Source: Hyphomonas sp. (lineage in GTDB: Bacteria; Pseudomonadota; Alphaproteobacteria; Caulobacterales; Hyphomonadaceae). From it: a stretch of DNA of 64,000 bases. Below the pieces are notes generated by a model, which saw nothing but the letters and a program-made list of their open reading frames with translations, made no database searches and was not told where the DNA came from. Within the stretch, counting starts at the first letter, position 1, and every line of letters starts with the position of its first letter. A program made the translations under genes and the position numbers. The stretch is from the NCBI GenBank assembly GCA_020638455.1, contig JACKIK010000005.1:72072-136071 (forward strand), read 5' to 3'. Of this stretch, positions 44,249-53,221 are shown one piece after another.

Positions 44249-46885
44249 CTAGTTTCCCTGATCGGAAGACTCCGGGGGTGTATCATCCTCGGTGGTCTTC
44301 TTTTTCTTGGACCCGAACAGGCCGCCCAGCGCATCACGCGCTGCGTTCTCGGCCGCGTCCTTGGCTGCATCCTCGATTGTCTGCGGCTTTGCGGGTTCAG
44401 CCTCAGTCGCAACCGGTTCGGCTGGCGTTTCGGCAGTGCCGTCCGCCGGCGCGGCCGTATTCTCCGGCTTGGTCTCGGTCTTCTTGGGAAGGCCGATAAT
44501 GTCGCCGATGACATTGCCGGCATCGCCGCCAAGGCTGCCGCCGAGCTGGCCCGTCAAGCCTTCGCGGACCTGGCTTCCGAGATCGGCGGCAAGAGCGCTC
44601 GTCACGCCGGAGAAGTCGGGACTGACTTTCAGTTTCGTCCACGAGCCGGAAAGGCGCACCGGGACCGGAATGCCGTTCAGCTGCACGACGCTTCCGGTGC
44701 CCTGCGCCTTCTTGTCGATGCTGGTCGCAAGGCGAAGGTCGAGACTTTGGCCGCCGAGATTGATCTCGCCGGTGCCATCGATTCCGAGAACAGGGTTGAG
44801 CAGCTTCATCAGGTCCACCTGCGCGACGCCATCCTTCAACTCGAAGGCCGCGTCGAAGCTGGTGAAGTCCGTCTGGGCCTCCGGCGAAAGGACCGAGGTG
44901 AAGTCGAGCTTCTGCAGGGAGCCGGTCGTGATCGCCTGCCGCAGGGAATCCGCGCTGCGCACGAGCTGGGTGATGTTGAGGCCCTTGAGGGCGCCATCGC
45001 TGAGCTTGGTGCTGACCGTGCCGTTAAGGGCGTGCATGATCTCGTCGATCGATGCGCCGCTGGACGTGGCCGACACGTTGAACGAGCCCGTGCCGGTCAG
45101 CTTGTCGAAGCCGGCAAGCGTGCCGAGCAGGCTGGACATGGCGACGCTCTGGCCGGTCATGTCCACCGTCAGGGCAGGGCGGGCCGCCGTGGCGTCAAGC
45201 GCCAGCTTGCCTTCCCAGTTGCCACCGAACGTGCTGAAGGCCGGCAGCGTGGCAACCAGCTTTCCGTCCTTGAGCACGGCCTGGATGCTGGCGTTGTCCA
45301 GCTTCACGTTGCCGAGCGTCAACGTCGTGGTGCGGATGTCGAGATTGGCATCGACAGCTTCGAGGCCGGCCAGGTCGAGCGGCTCCTTGCTCCAGCCGGT
45401 CATCGGCTGCTGGGGCTTTGCCCCCTGGTCCTCGGCGGCGAGGAAGGGCGAGAGATCGAGCGCTCCCATGTCGAGATTACCGGTCAGGCGGGGCTTTGCG
45501 CCCGACAGGTCGAGGCCTGCATCGCCGGTGGCTTTCAGGTCGTCAAGCGTGAGGTTGAGGCCGCTGAGGCTGAACTTCTTGAAAGTGCCCGAAATTGCAC
45601 CGCTGGAGGAAAAGGCCTTCAGCGTTTCGCCGGGCGCCATCTCGACGTCAGCGGCGGCCAGAAGGGCCCGTAATTCCTTGCTGGACGCATCGACCTGCCC
45701 GTTGATGCGGCCGTCACCGGCAAGGGAGACGTCGCCCTTGTAGCTGCCATTGATCAGGGCGCCGGAATGGGTGACGTCGAGGCCCTGCAGCATGATCGCA
45801 TCGGCCGGCCCGCGGACATTGCCGGAGACCTGCACCTTCTCGAGTGCGTCCTCGGCGGGCACGTCGACACCCATCTCCTTCATCAGCTCGCCGGTGTTCG
45901 GCAGCGAGGCCTTCAGGGAGCCGTCGAGCGTCGGTGTCTCGCCCAGAGTGAGGCCGCCGGCATAGTTCAGGTCGACAAGATTGCTCTTCAGGCCGAGCGT
46001 TTCGAACTTGATGGTCGGGCTGGTCAGGGCGCCGGAGAGAGTGGCCTTGACGGTTGCGGCGCCGAGCGGCTCGACATTTACCGGCAGGTCGACCTTCGCG
46101 AACTTTGCCAGCGCGGCGAGGCTTGAGGCGGTTGCAGTCAGATCACCGGAAATGGCGGGGGCGTCACCAAGCGTGACGCTGCCCAGATAGGTGCCCTTGG
46201 CGAGCGACGAATCGAATTTCAGGTCGACATTGGCGGGCTTGTCTGTGGTCAGTGCATCCGGCGAATCGAGGGCCAGTGCGATATCGAACTTCTGGTCCTG
46301 GAACACGCCGTCAGCCTTTGCCTTGAGCGGCTGGTTCATGGCCTGCAGCGAGGCTTCGAGGTTAAGGTCCTTCAGCTCGTAGACGGCGCCGGATGCGTCG
46401 TCGCGGTAAGTGAGGGAGGCGTTGGTCAGGCGGGCCTGATCGACTGCGGCGTCAACGCTTCCGCCGCCCGAAGCAGTGCCGCTTTCGGGTTGAGAGTCAG
46501 AGGCGAATTCCCAGTTGGCGCGTCCGTCGGCGAGCTTCTCAAGCTGCACGTTCGCATCGACGAAGGCGATTTCCTGCACCTCGACACGGCGCTGGAGGAG
46601 GGGGAGCCATTTCACCGAGCCGCGCAGCTGGCCGGCCTCGATCATGTTCGGGGCGGAAAAGCCCTCGGGGTTGGCGACGGTCACGCCGCCGACGCTGGCG
46701 GAAATACGCGGGAAGACGGAGACGCTGACATCGCCTGTCAACTGCACGTCGCGCTGCAGGGCGGCGGTCGCAGCCTTTTCGATCTGGGCCTTGTAGACTT
46801 CCTTCGGCACCAGAAACGGCACAACGAGGGCGGCAATTACCAGGAGCCCGAGAACCCCGGCGAGAATGAGAAGAATGCGCTTCAT
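44249..46885 (-). CDS. AsmA family protein
   Basis: An 878-aa envelope protein. One N-terminal membrane anchor (MKRILLILAGVLGLLVIAAL), then a long periplasmic beta-rich region of the AsmA-like type, now thought to bridge membranes in lipid transport or affect outer-membrane assembly. The C-terminus has the AsmA_2 segment around DGALKGLNITQLVRSADSLRQ and ends in a low-complexity Glu/Thr/Pro/Asp tail (EPVATEAEPAKPQT, KKKTTEDDTPPESSDQGN). ATG 46885 follows AGGTAGGAAC. The gene stands alone before the tRNA. Confidence 0.88.
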   Translation of the reverse strand: MKRILLILAGVLGLLVIAALVVPFLVPKEVYKAQIEKAATAALQRDVQLTGDVSVSVFPRISASVGGVTVANPEGFSAPNMIEAGQLRGSVKWLPLLQRRVEVQEIAFVDANVQLEKLADGRANWEFASDSQPESGTASGGGSVDAAVDQARLTNASLTYRDDASGAVYELKDLNLEASLQAMNQPLKAKADGVFQDQKFDIALALDSPDALTTDKPANVDLKFDSSLAKGTYLGSVTLGDAPAISGDLTATASSLAALAKFAKVDLPVNVEPLGAATVKATLSGALTSPTIKFETLGLKSNLVDLNYAGGLTLGETPTLDGSLKASLPNTGELMKEMGVDVPAEDALEKVQVSGNVRGPADAIMLQGLDVTHSGALINGSYKGDVSLAGDGRINGQVDASSKELRALLAAADVEMAPGETLKAFSSSGAISGTFKKFSLSGLNLTLDDLKATGDAGLDLSGAKPRLTGNLDMGALDLSPFLAAEDQGAKPQQPMTGWSKEPLDLAGLEAVDANLDIRTTTLTLGNVKLDNASIQAVLKDGKLVATLPAFSTFGGNWEGKLALDATAARPALTVDMTGQSVAMSSLLGTLAGFDKLTGTGSFNVSATSSGASIDEIMHALNGTVSTKLSDGALKGLNITQLVRSADSLRQAITTGSLQKLDFTSVLSPEAQTDFTSFDAAFELKDGVAQVDLMKLLNPVLGIDGTGEINLGGQSLDLRLATSIDKKAQGTGSVVQLNGIPVPVRLSGSWTKLKVSPDFSGVTSALAADLGSQVREGLTGQLGGSLGGDAGNVIGDIIGLPKKTETKPENTAAPADGTAETPAEPVATEAEPAKPQTIEDAAKDAAENAARDALGGLFGSKKKKTTEDDTPPESSDQGN

Positions 46886-46986
46886 GTTCCTACCTGCGAA
46901 ACCTGTATACCAGCATGTACATGGATTGTGTCGCATGAATGACGTCTGAAAGCAGGAAATAGCCGAAACCGCCTGAAGTTCCCCGC

Positions 46987-47015
46987 TTGACCCACCTTTC
47001 GGGCGCGCATAAAGA
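46987..47015 (+). promoter_or_regulatory. Sigma-70-type promoter for tRNA-Asp
   Basis: TTGACC (46987-46992) and TAAAGA (47010-47015) are separated by exactly 17 bp, with a likely start near 47022 and the tRNA beginning at 47049. The match is good at -35 and fair at -10. Confidence 0.55.
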
Positions 47016-47048
47016 GGCGGCTCGCCGCAACGCGGCCCACAAAAATGC

Positions 47049-47125
47049 GCGGGTGTAGCTCAGTCGGTTAGAGTGCCGGCCTGTCACGCCGGAGGTCGCG
47101 GGTTCGAGCCCCGTCACTCGCGCCA
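47049..47125 (+). tRNA. tRNA-Asp(GTC)
   Basis: A full cloverleaf: acceptor stem GCGGGTG/CACTCGC with one G-U pair, D-stem GCTC, anticodon stem CCGGC/GCCGG with loop CTGTCAC (anticodon GTC), T-loop GGTTCGAGCC and an encoded CCA end. It stands alone downstream of AsmA and upstream of the crotonase gene. Confidence 0.97.
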
Positions 47126-47197
47126 TTTCGTCCGGGACGGACTTCCAGAAAGCCAGTGAATTCAGGCAGATGCGACAGCTCTGCCGGGCGGCCCGCG

Positions 47198-48001
47198 TCA
47201 TCGCCCGCGAAAGGTCGGCGGACGCTTTTCCATGAAGGACTTTACGGCTTCGGCAAAGTCTTCGGAGACGAGGAGCTCTGATTGCACCCTCGCTTCCATG
47301 TCGAGTTGTTCGTGCAGCGACTGGCGGGTTGCCTTGTCCAGGGCATGGCGCGTTTCGACATAGGCGCGCGTCGGTCCGCGGGCGAGAATTTGTGCCGTCG
47401 ACTCAACGGTGGCCTGCAGCTCCGCGTCCGGAACCGCCTTCCAGATCAGGCCCTGCTCGACGGCCTCCGTTGCGGTCATCGGCTCTCCGAAAAAGGCGCT
47501 TGCCATCGCCCGCGCACGACCGAGGCTGCGGGGCGGATGCCAGCTGGCGCCCATGTCGGGGATCAGGCCGAGCTGCCGCGTGAACACCAGAATGAATTTG
47601 GCGCTTTCCGCCGCGACGACCAGGTCGCAGGCCAGCGCCAGCCCGTATCCTCCGCCGGCGGCGACGCCATTGACGGCCGCGATGGTCGGGGCAGGCAGGT
47701 CCAGCAGCTTCTTGACGACCATGTTGAAGGTGTCGTCCATGCGCTTCTGATGCGCGGCCCGGCGTTCGCTCATTTCCTTCGGAAGCTGGAATGGATCTGA
47801 GAGATCGGCGCCGGCGCAGAAGCCGCGTCCGGCGCCGGTCAGGATGAGGACGCGCAGATCCGGATCCGCCGCGCAATCATCCAGGGCTTCCATGAGATCG
47901 CCGAGGAGGCGGGCGCTGAGCGCATTCAGCTTTTCGGGCACGTTCAGCGTCAGCGTGAAAACAGGTCCGTTCTTGTCCAGGCGGACCGTCTTGTCAGTCA
48001 T
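47198..48001 (-). CDS. Enoyl-CoA hydratase/isomerase family protein (PaaG-like)
   Basis: A 267-aa crotonase. The oxyanion-hole segments are AGRGFCAGADLSDPFQ and NGVAAGGGYGLALACDLV. The active-site strand reads FTRQLGLIPDMGASW, with Asp where PaaG-type isomerases have it and without the two catalytic Glu of true hydratases. An isomerase or hydrolase function is therefore more likely than hydration. AAGGGAGCGAGAG precedes the ATG. It is not linked by overlap to the downstream ArsR-RND genes, from which 123 bp separate it. Confidence 0.85.
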   Translation of the reverse strand: MTDKTVRLDKNGPVFTLTLNVPEKLNALSARLLGDLMEALDDCAADPDLRVLILTGAGRGFCAGADLSDPFQLPKEMSERRAAHQKRMDDTFNMVVKKLLDLPAPTIAAVNGVAAGGGYGLALACDLVVAAESAKFILVFTRQLGLIPDMGASWHPPRSLGRARAMASAFFGEPMTATEAVEQGLIWKAVPDAELQATVESTAQILARGPTRAYVETRHALDKATRQSLHEQLDMEARVQSELLVSEDFAEAVKSFMEKRPPTFRGR

Positions 48002-48125
48002 CTCTCGCTCCCTTTGCCGCGCTTCGTGTCGCCTATCCTTCCATATTGTGAAGCCTTGGCAATATCAGGAGCGCCTTCACCCCGCGACAGCGGGCTGGCT
48101 GACCCCGACGCGAGAGGCGGGGCGT

Positions 48126-48449
48126 TCAGCGATAGTATTCGCAGAGCGTATTGATCAGGGCGCTGCCGATGCCGCTGCCGCAGCGATAGAAGATGGTCTG
48201 CGCGTCGCGGCGGGATTCGACGAGGCCCGCGGCCCTCAGCTTTGCGAGGTGCTGCGAGACGGCGGAGTGGGATTGCCCGGTGAGTTCGGCGAGTTCGCCG
48301 ACCGGCAGCTCGCCGCCTTCGCTGAGGGCACACATGATCTTCAGGCGCGTATCGCTGGCCATGGCCTTGAGGACTTCGGAGGCCTCTCCGATGCTGCCGG
48401 AGACGACTTCAAAGGCTTCATTGGGCGATCGTTTCGGTGCGGTCATCAT
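48126..48449 (-). CDS. ArsR family transcriptional regulator, BigR/SqrR-like
   Basis: A 107-aa winged-helix repressor, the last gene of the minus-strand unit; its start overlaps the RND stop (ATGA), with GGAGGT upstream. The DNA-binding helix is TGQSHSAVSQHLAKLRAAGLV. Three Cys residues are seen (40, 90, 103); Cys40 in RLKIMCALSEG and Cys103 near the C-terminus fit the pair that forms a tetrasulfide in BigR/SqrR persulfide sensors, while arsenic-sensing CxCxxC is absent. It probably represses the divergent locus and is released by sulfane sulfur. Assignment is from family features and context. Confidence 0.8.
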   Translation of the reverse strand: MMTAPKRSPNEAFEVVSGSIGEASEVLKAMASDTRLKIMCALSEGGELPVGELAELTGQSHSAVSQHLAKLRAAGLVESRRDAQTIFYRCGSGIGSALINTLCEYYR

Positions 48450-51400
48450 GCATGCACCTCCTCTCCATGGGGTCTGCTTTCAGCAGGTTCCGTGCCGGTT
48501 TTCTCCGGCAGCCAGTCGGGCCCGCGCAGGGCGATGTAGATCGCCGGGATCACCAGCACGGTCAGCGCCGTCGACGAGGCGAGGCCGAACAGGAGCGAGA
48601 TCGCGAGGCCCTGGAAGATCGGGTCGGTCAGGATCACGGCGGCGCCGATCATCGCGGCGAGTGCCGTCAGCACGATGGGCTTGAAGCGGATCGCGCCGGC
48701 ATTCAGCAGAACTTCCTTCAGCGGCGTACGCCCGTCGGTGAGGTGACGCACGAAGTCGACCAGCAGGATCGAGTTCCGCACGATGATACCCGCCAGCGCG
48801 ATGAAGCCGATCATCGAGGTGGCCGTGAACGGTGCGCCGAACAGCCAATGGCCCAGCATGATGCCGATCAGGGTGAGCGGCACCGGGGTCAGGATGATCA
48901 GAGGTACGCGGAATGTCCCGAACTGGCCGACGACGAGGATGTAGATTGCGAGCAGGGCGACGCCGAAGGCGATGCCCATGTCGCGGAAGGTGACATAGGT
49001 GATTTCCCATTCACCGTCCCAGAGAAGGGTGGGCTCGACCTCATCCTCCGGCTGGCCGTACATGCGGACGGCGGGCTTCTCGAGGCCTGCCGCTTCCCAG
49101 TCGTAATGCTTGATCTTGTCCTGGATGGCGAACATTCCATAAATCGGCGCTTCGAACCGGCCGGCAAGTTCACCCATGACCATGTCCGCAAAGTAGCCGT
49201 CACGGCGGAAGATGAGCGGCGAGCCGATTTCCTCCGAGACGTCTACCAGTGCGCCGAGCTCGACTGGTGGAGCGCTGAGGCTGACAAGGCGTGCCGGCAC
49301 CGGAATGGCGGCGATCTCCTGTGACCAGCTGCGCGAGCCCTTGGGCAGGCGGATGCGGATGTCGAGCGGGTCGCGGCCCTCGCCACGCGGGCTGACGCCG
49401 ACGGTCTGGCCCTCGAAGGTGAGGGAGATCGTGTCGAGGATGTCCTGTTGCTTGACGCCATAGTCCGCGGCTCGCGGCTCGTCGACCGAGACGGTCAGAC
49501 GCGGCGCGGGAACGCCGATGGAATCGTCGACGTCGACGATGAAGTCCGTGTCCTCGAAGAAGCCGCGGACGATGCCGGCGGTTTCGCGGCGGGCTTCGGG
49601 CGTCGGCCCGTAGATTTCTGCCAGCAGGGTCGCGACGACGGGCGGACCCGGCGGGACTTCGACGACCTTCACGCTGGTGCCTTCCGGCATCGGCACGGCG
49701 AGCAGAAGGTGGCGGAGTTCGAGCGCGATGGCGTGGCTGTTGCGCTTGCGGTGTGACTTCTCGGAGAGGTTCACCTGCAGGTCGCCCTGCTCGGCACCGC
49801 TGCGGAGGAAGTAGTGGCGCACCAGGCCGTTGAAATTGAACGGCGCAGCCGTGCCCGCATAGGCCTGGATCGTGACGACTTCCTTGACGTCCCGGATGGC
49901 ATCGCCCAGCGCGAACAGGGCGCGTTCGGTGTCTTCGAGCGAGGCACCTTCCGGCAAGTCGACAACCACCTGGATCTCCGACTTGTTGTCGAAGGGCAGC
50001 AGCTTCACCGGCACAAGCTTGAAGTAGAACAGGCTGAGCGAAGCAAGCGTGGCGACGCCGACGGCGATCAGGAAGGTCCAGGCATTTTTCTTGGAGCTGA
50101 CAATCGGCGTTGCGACGCGGCGGTAGAAACGTGCGAGGCGCGTCGCCTGGCCGCCTTCGAGGTGGTCTTCCTCGCCGCTGGCGCCATGGCCGTGCAACGG
50201 TGCCTTGCCGGCGATCTTCATCATCAGCCAGGGCGCAACGCCGACGGCGACGAAGAAGGAGAACAGCATGGCGGCCGACGCATTCGCCGGGATCGGCGCC
50301 ATGTATGGTCCCATCAGTCCGGATACGAACATCATCGGCAGAAGGGCTGCGATCACGGTCATGGTGGCGACGATGGTCGGGTTGCCGACTTCGGAAACAG
50401 CATCGATGGCGGCTTGTACGCGTGTGCGGCCATCTTTCATGGCCCAGTGCCGCGCTATGTTCTCGATGATGACGATGGCGTCGTCGACGAGGATACCGAT
50501 CGAGAAGATCAGCGCGAACAGCGAGACGCGGTTGATCGTGTAGCCCATCATCAGGGAGGCAAAGAGGGTCAGCAGGATCGTCGTCGGGATGACGATCAGC
50601 GTGACCAGCGCTTCGCGCCAGCCGATGGCGAAGGCGATCAGAACGACGATGGACACCGTGGCGAGGCCAAGATGGAACAGCAGCTCGTTCGCTTTGTGGT
50701 CTGCCGTTTCGCCATAGTTCCGGGTCACGTCGACGCGGACGCCCTCGGGGATCAGCTTTCCCTTGAGATGGTCGACGCGCTCGAGGATCCCTTCGGCGAC
50801 GTTCACGGCATTGGCGCCAGGGCGCTTGGCGAGCGCCAGCGTGACGGAAGGCCGGGCGACGAAGCCATCGCCGTCGGCCTTGCGGTCAAGCGTCCAGACG
50901 CGGGTCTCGGATTCCTGCCCGGCAACCCGGATGGTGGCAACGTCCGACAGATAGACCGTCCGACCGTCAGAGCCGCGGAGTTCGAGACGTTCCAGCTCGC
51001 CGACCGCGTCGATCCGGTCTCCGGCCTGGACAAGCAGGGACTCGCCGTCTTGACGGGCCGTACCGACCGGCATGGCGGCGGCGGCCTGGCCGACGGATTC
51101 GACCAGTGTCTGCAGCGGCACGCCATAGGCGGCCATGGCGCGGATATCGGGCTCGACGCGAAGCTCGAGCGGGCGTCCGCCGACAATCGAGGTGAGGCCG
51201 ACATCATCGACCTTGATGAGTTCCTTCTGGAGTTCGTCCGCGAGCATGCGCAGCGTCGTGTCGTTCCAGACATCGCCGGTCCACTCTTCGGGCGTGAGAG
51301 TCAACGTGACGATCGGCACGTCGTTGATGCCGCGGCCGATAACGGTCGGCATTGGCACGCCGGGCGGAATCCGAAACATGTTGGCGCGGATCTTCTCGTG

Positions 51401-51739
51401 CACACGCAGGATCGCGTCGTCGGCATCCGTGCCGACCTTGAAGCGTGCGGTGACCAACGCGCCGTCGTCCCGGCTCTGGGAATAGACGTGCTCGACGTCG
51501 GGGATCGCCTTGACGATCTCCTCCAGCGGTTCGGTGACCTGTTCGACCACGTCGGCGGCTTTCAGGCCCGGCGAGGCGACGATCATATCTACCATCGGCA
51601 CCGAGATCTGCGGTTCTTCTTCCCGCGGGATCGTCAGCAGGGCAACAAGGCCGACAGCCAGCGCCGCCAGCAGGAACAGCGGCGTCAGCGGCGATCGGAT
51701 GGTCGATCGTGTGATGGAGCCCGAGATGTCCGGTCTCAT
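48446..51739 (-). CDS. RND family efflux permease (sulfide-locus pump)
   Basis: A 1097-aa inner-membrane proton antiporter with the RND plan: a helix at about 20-38, a large periplasmic loop, helices about 357-540, a second loop and helices about 925-1075. The proton-relay Asp pair is present (Asp419-Asp420 in GILVDDAIVIIEN) and the N-terminal loop begins IPREEEPQI. It forms a tripartite set with the adaptor just upstream (four bases) and the TolC-like gene on the other arm. Its placement among rhodanese, SQR and persulfide-sensor genes suggests export of a sulfur compound or stress-formed metabolite; this is inference. Confidence 0.9.
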   Translation of the reverse strand: MRPDISGSITRSTIRSPLTPLFLLAALAVGLVALLTIPREEEPQISVPMVDMIVASPGLKAADVVEQVTEPLEEIVKAIPDVEHVYSQSRDDGALVTARFKVGTDADDAILRVHEKIRANMFRIPPGVPMPTVIGRGINDVPIVTLTLTPEEWTGDVWNDTTLRMLADELQKELIKVDDVGLTSIVGGRPLELRVEPDIRAMAAYGVPLQTLVESVGQAAAAMPVGTARQDGESLLVQAGDRIDAVGELERLELRGSDGRTVYLSDVATIRVAGQESETRVWTLDRKADGDGFVARPSVTLALAKRPGANAVNVAEGILERVDHLKGKLIPEGVRVDVTRNYGETADHKANELLFHLGLATVSIVVLIAFAIGWREALVTLIVIPTTILLTLFASLMMGYTINRVSLFALIFSIGILVDDAIVIIENIARHWAMKDGRTRVQAAIDAVSEVGNPTIVATMTVIAALLPMMFVSGLMGPYMAPIPANASAAMLFSFFVAVGVAPWLMMKIAGKAPLHGHGASGEEDHLEGGQATRLARFYRRVATPIVSSKKNAWTFLIAVGVATLASLSLFYFKLVPVKLLPFDNKSEIQVVVDLPEGASLEDTERALFALGDAIRDVKEVVTIQAYAGTAAPFNFNGLVRHYFLRSGAEQGDLQVNLSEKSHRKRNSHAIALELRHLLLAVPMPEGTSVKVVEVPPGPPVVATLLAEIYGPTPEARRETAGIVRGFFEDTDFIVDVDDSIGVPAPRLTVSVDEPRAADYGVKQQDILDTISLTFEGQTVGVSPRGEGRDPLDIRIRLPKGSRSWSQEIAAIPVPARLVSLSAPPVELGALVDVSEEIGSPLIFRRDGYFADMVMGELAGRFEAPIYGMFAIQDKIKHYDWEAAGLEKPAVRMYGQPEDEVEPTLLWDGEWEITYVTFRDMGIAFGVALLAIYILVVGQFGTFRVPLIILTPVPLTLIGIMLGHWLFGAPFTATSMIGFIALAGIIVRNSILLVDFVRHLTDGRTPLKEVLLNAGAIRFKPIVLTALAAMIGAAVILTDPIFQGLAISLLFGLASSTALTVLVIPAIYIALRGPDWLPEKTGTEPAESRPHGEEVHA

Positions 51740-51743
51740 GCCG

Positions 51744-52727
51744 TTACTCCGGTTTCTCGATACGGTCGCCCGGCTTCAGGCCGGACAGGACTTCGTACAT
51801 GCCTTCGGTGTCAGCCAGCGGGGCAGCGAGCGCGACAGGCGCCTCGACAAAGCGGTCGCCAACTTCGACGCGGACGAAATCAACACCGTAGCGGGTCGAG
51901 ACATAGGCCTTGGGCACGAGGATGGCGCGGCGTTCGCCGACCGGGGCGAGCACGTCGACGCGTTCGCCGACCAGCGCCTCAAGACCGCCGGGCACGGTTG
52001 CATCAGCGATGATCGCGCCATTGCGAAGCTCGGGGTAGACCTTCACGATCGTGGCGGTGCGGAGGTCCCCGCCGCGGGTCGGCAGGCGCAGCGTGACGGT
52101 CTCGCCCTCGTTGATCTGCGCAGCGTGGCGCTCTGGCAGCGAGAGGCGGACAACGCCATTCACCGTCGCGAACGTGGCGATCACCTCGCCGGGGGAAACA
52201 ACGGACCCTTCGACCACATTGACGCTGGTTACGGTAGCATCCGCGGGGGCGAGGATGCGGCCTTCGGCCTGGCGGGCGGACAATGCATTTCGCTCCGACT
52301 GCGCCGAGGCGAGGTTGCGCTGCAGCACGTCGAGGCCGGTGCGTTGCTCATCCAGCTTCGCTTTCGGGAAGAAGCCCTGATTGAACAGCGCTTCATTGCG
52401 CGCGAGATCGTCCGTGGCCTGGGTGATCTGGGCCTGGAGGCCTTCGATGCGGGAGGACAGCGCGGAAATCTGCGGGCTGATGGTGGAATCGGTCACGACG
52501 GCGACCAGCGTGCCTGCATCGACCACGTCGCCTTCATCGATCGACAGGCGCGACACGACGCCCTGCAGCCGCGAGCGCGCTGTAGCGGTGTCTCCGGCTT
52601 CGATGCGGGCGACGGCGGGGCGGTAGTCGACAATAACGGTCTCTTCCACCGTCACCGGTTCAGCGAAAACGGGTGCCGCAACCACCGCAAAGGCTGCGAA
52701 CAGCAGGATGTTCCTAGTAGCGGCCAT
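51744..52727 (-). CDS. RND efflux periplasmic adaptor (HlyD family)
   Basis: A 327-aa membrane-fusion protein. Signal peptide MAATRNILLFAAFAVVAAPVFA, then a lipoyl-like domain (SRLSIDEGDVVDAGTLVAVV), a coiled-coil hairpin (about 95-150, with SRIEGLQAQITQATDDLARN), a second lipoyl half (ILAPADATVTSVNVVEGSVV) and a barrel/membrane-proximal end. ATG 52727 is chosen; the frame continues upstream in the rhodanese gene, which it overlaps by 14 bp. It is followed by the RND permease after four bases. It should link the permease to the TolC-like channel. Confidence 0.88.
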   Translation of the reverse strand: MAATRNILLFAAFAVVAAPVFAEPVTVEETVIVDYRPAVARIEAGDTATARSRLQGVVSRLSIDEGDVVDAGTLVAVVTDSTISPQISALSSRIEGLQAQITQATDDLARNEALFNQGFFPKAKLDEQRTGLDVLQRNLASAQSERNALSARQAEGRILAPADATVTSVNVVEGSVVSPGEVIATFATVNGVVRLSLPERHAAQINEGETVTLRLPTRGGDLRTATIVKVYPELRNGAIIADATVPGGLEALVGERVDVLAPVGERRAILVPKAYVSTRYGVDFVRVEVGDRFVEAPVALAAPLADTEGMYEVLSGLKPGDRIEKPE

Positions 52728-53073
52728 GGTCTTCCACCTTGCCGGTTGCCGGGTTGACGGTGACGCAGGGCAGGCCGGACCTCCGCCAGGCCATGATACC
52801 GCCAGCCATGTGCGCCGCATCGACGCCGGTAGCGGCCAGGAAGGCATTGAGCGCGGTGCGCGAGCGTTGGCCCGAGCCGCACTGGAACACGATCTGGCGG
52901 GCCGTGTCCGTGGGAATGGCTTTCGGCTCGAACGTCGACAAGGGGTGCAGCACCGAACCGTGAATGCGCAGATTGGCGTATTCGTGCGGCTCGCGCACAT
53001 CGACGAGCACGATGGTTCCGGCCTTCAGGCCTTCGAAGACGGTTTCGGGGGAAAGATCGCGGTGATCGGCCAT
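52714..53073 (-). CDS. Single-domain rhodanese sulfurtransferase
   Basis: A 119-aa cytosolic rhodanese. The strand VLVDVREPHEYANLRIHGS precedes the active loop FQCGSGQRS with catalytic Cys65. It would carry persulfide sulfur between SQR-generated persulfides and acceptors. ATG 53073 is chosen since GAGGATTCAGTACCC precedes it and the upstream frame is unlike rhodanese. It is the first gene of the rhodanese-adaptor-RND-ArsR unit, divergent from the SQR-like gene across a 148-bp promoter region. Confidence 0.88.
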   Translation of the reverse strand: MADHRDLSPETVFEGLKAGTIVLVDVREPHEYANLRIHGSVLHPLSTFEPKAIPTDTARQIVFQCGSGQRSRTALNAFLAATGVDAAHMAGGIMAWRRSGLPCVTVNPATGKVEDHGRY

Positions 53074-53160
53074 GGGTACTGAATCCTCATTGAGCGCGCC
53101 TTGCACGCACTTGCTTCTGCGGTGTGATATAGTTCGTCGCGTGCGCGTCCCATGCGACAT

Positions 53161-53190
53161 AATGCGCATTTTATAAAATTCGAATATTCG
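53161..53190. promoter_or_regulatory. Cluster of overlapping perfect palindromes in the divergent sulfide-locus promoter
   Basis: Four perfect palindromes follow one another: AATGCGCATT (53161-53170), ATTTTATAAAAT (53168-53179), ATTCGAAT (53178-53185) and CGAATATTCG (53181-53190). The outer two are centred exactly 20 bp apart, about two helical turns. This AT-rich 30-bp block lies 32 bp before the SQR start codon and is the best candidate operator for the BigR/SqrR-like ArsR protein. The published dyad spacing for that family is not exactly matched. Confidence 0.5.
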
Positions 53191-53221
53191 CGATAAAGCG
53201 GCAAACAAAGGGAGTTGAGAC

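Noticed and set aside
53074..53221. Exact copy of the reported BigR/SqrR operator spacing
   Set aside because: ATTC and GAAT half-sites are present but directly abut rather than showing the expected spacing, so only a palindrome cluster is claimed.
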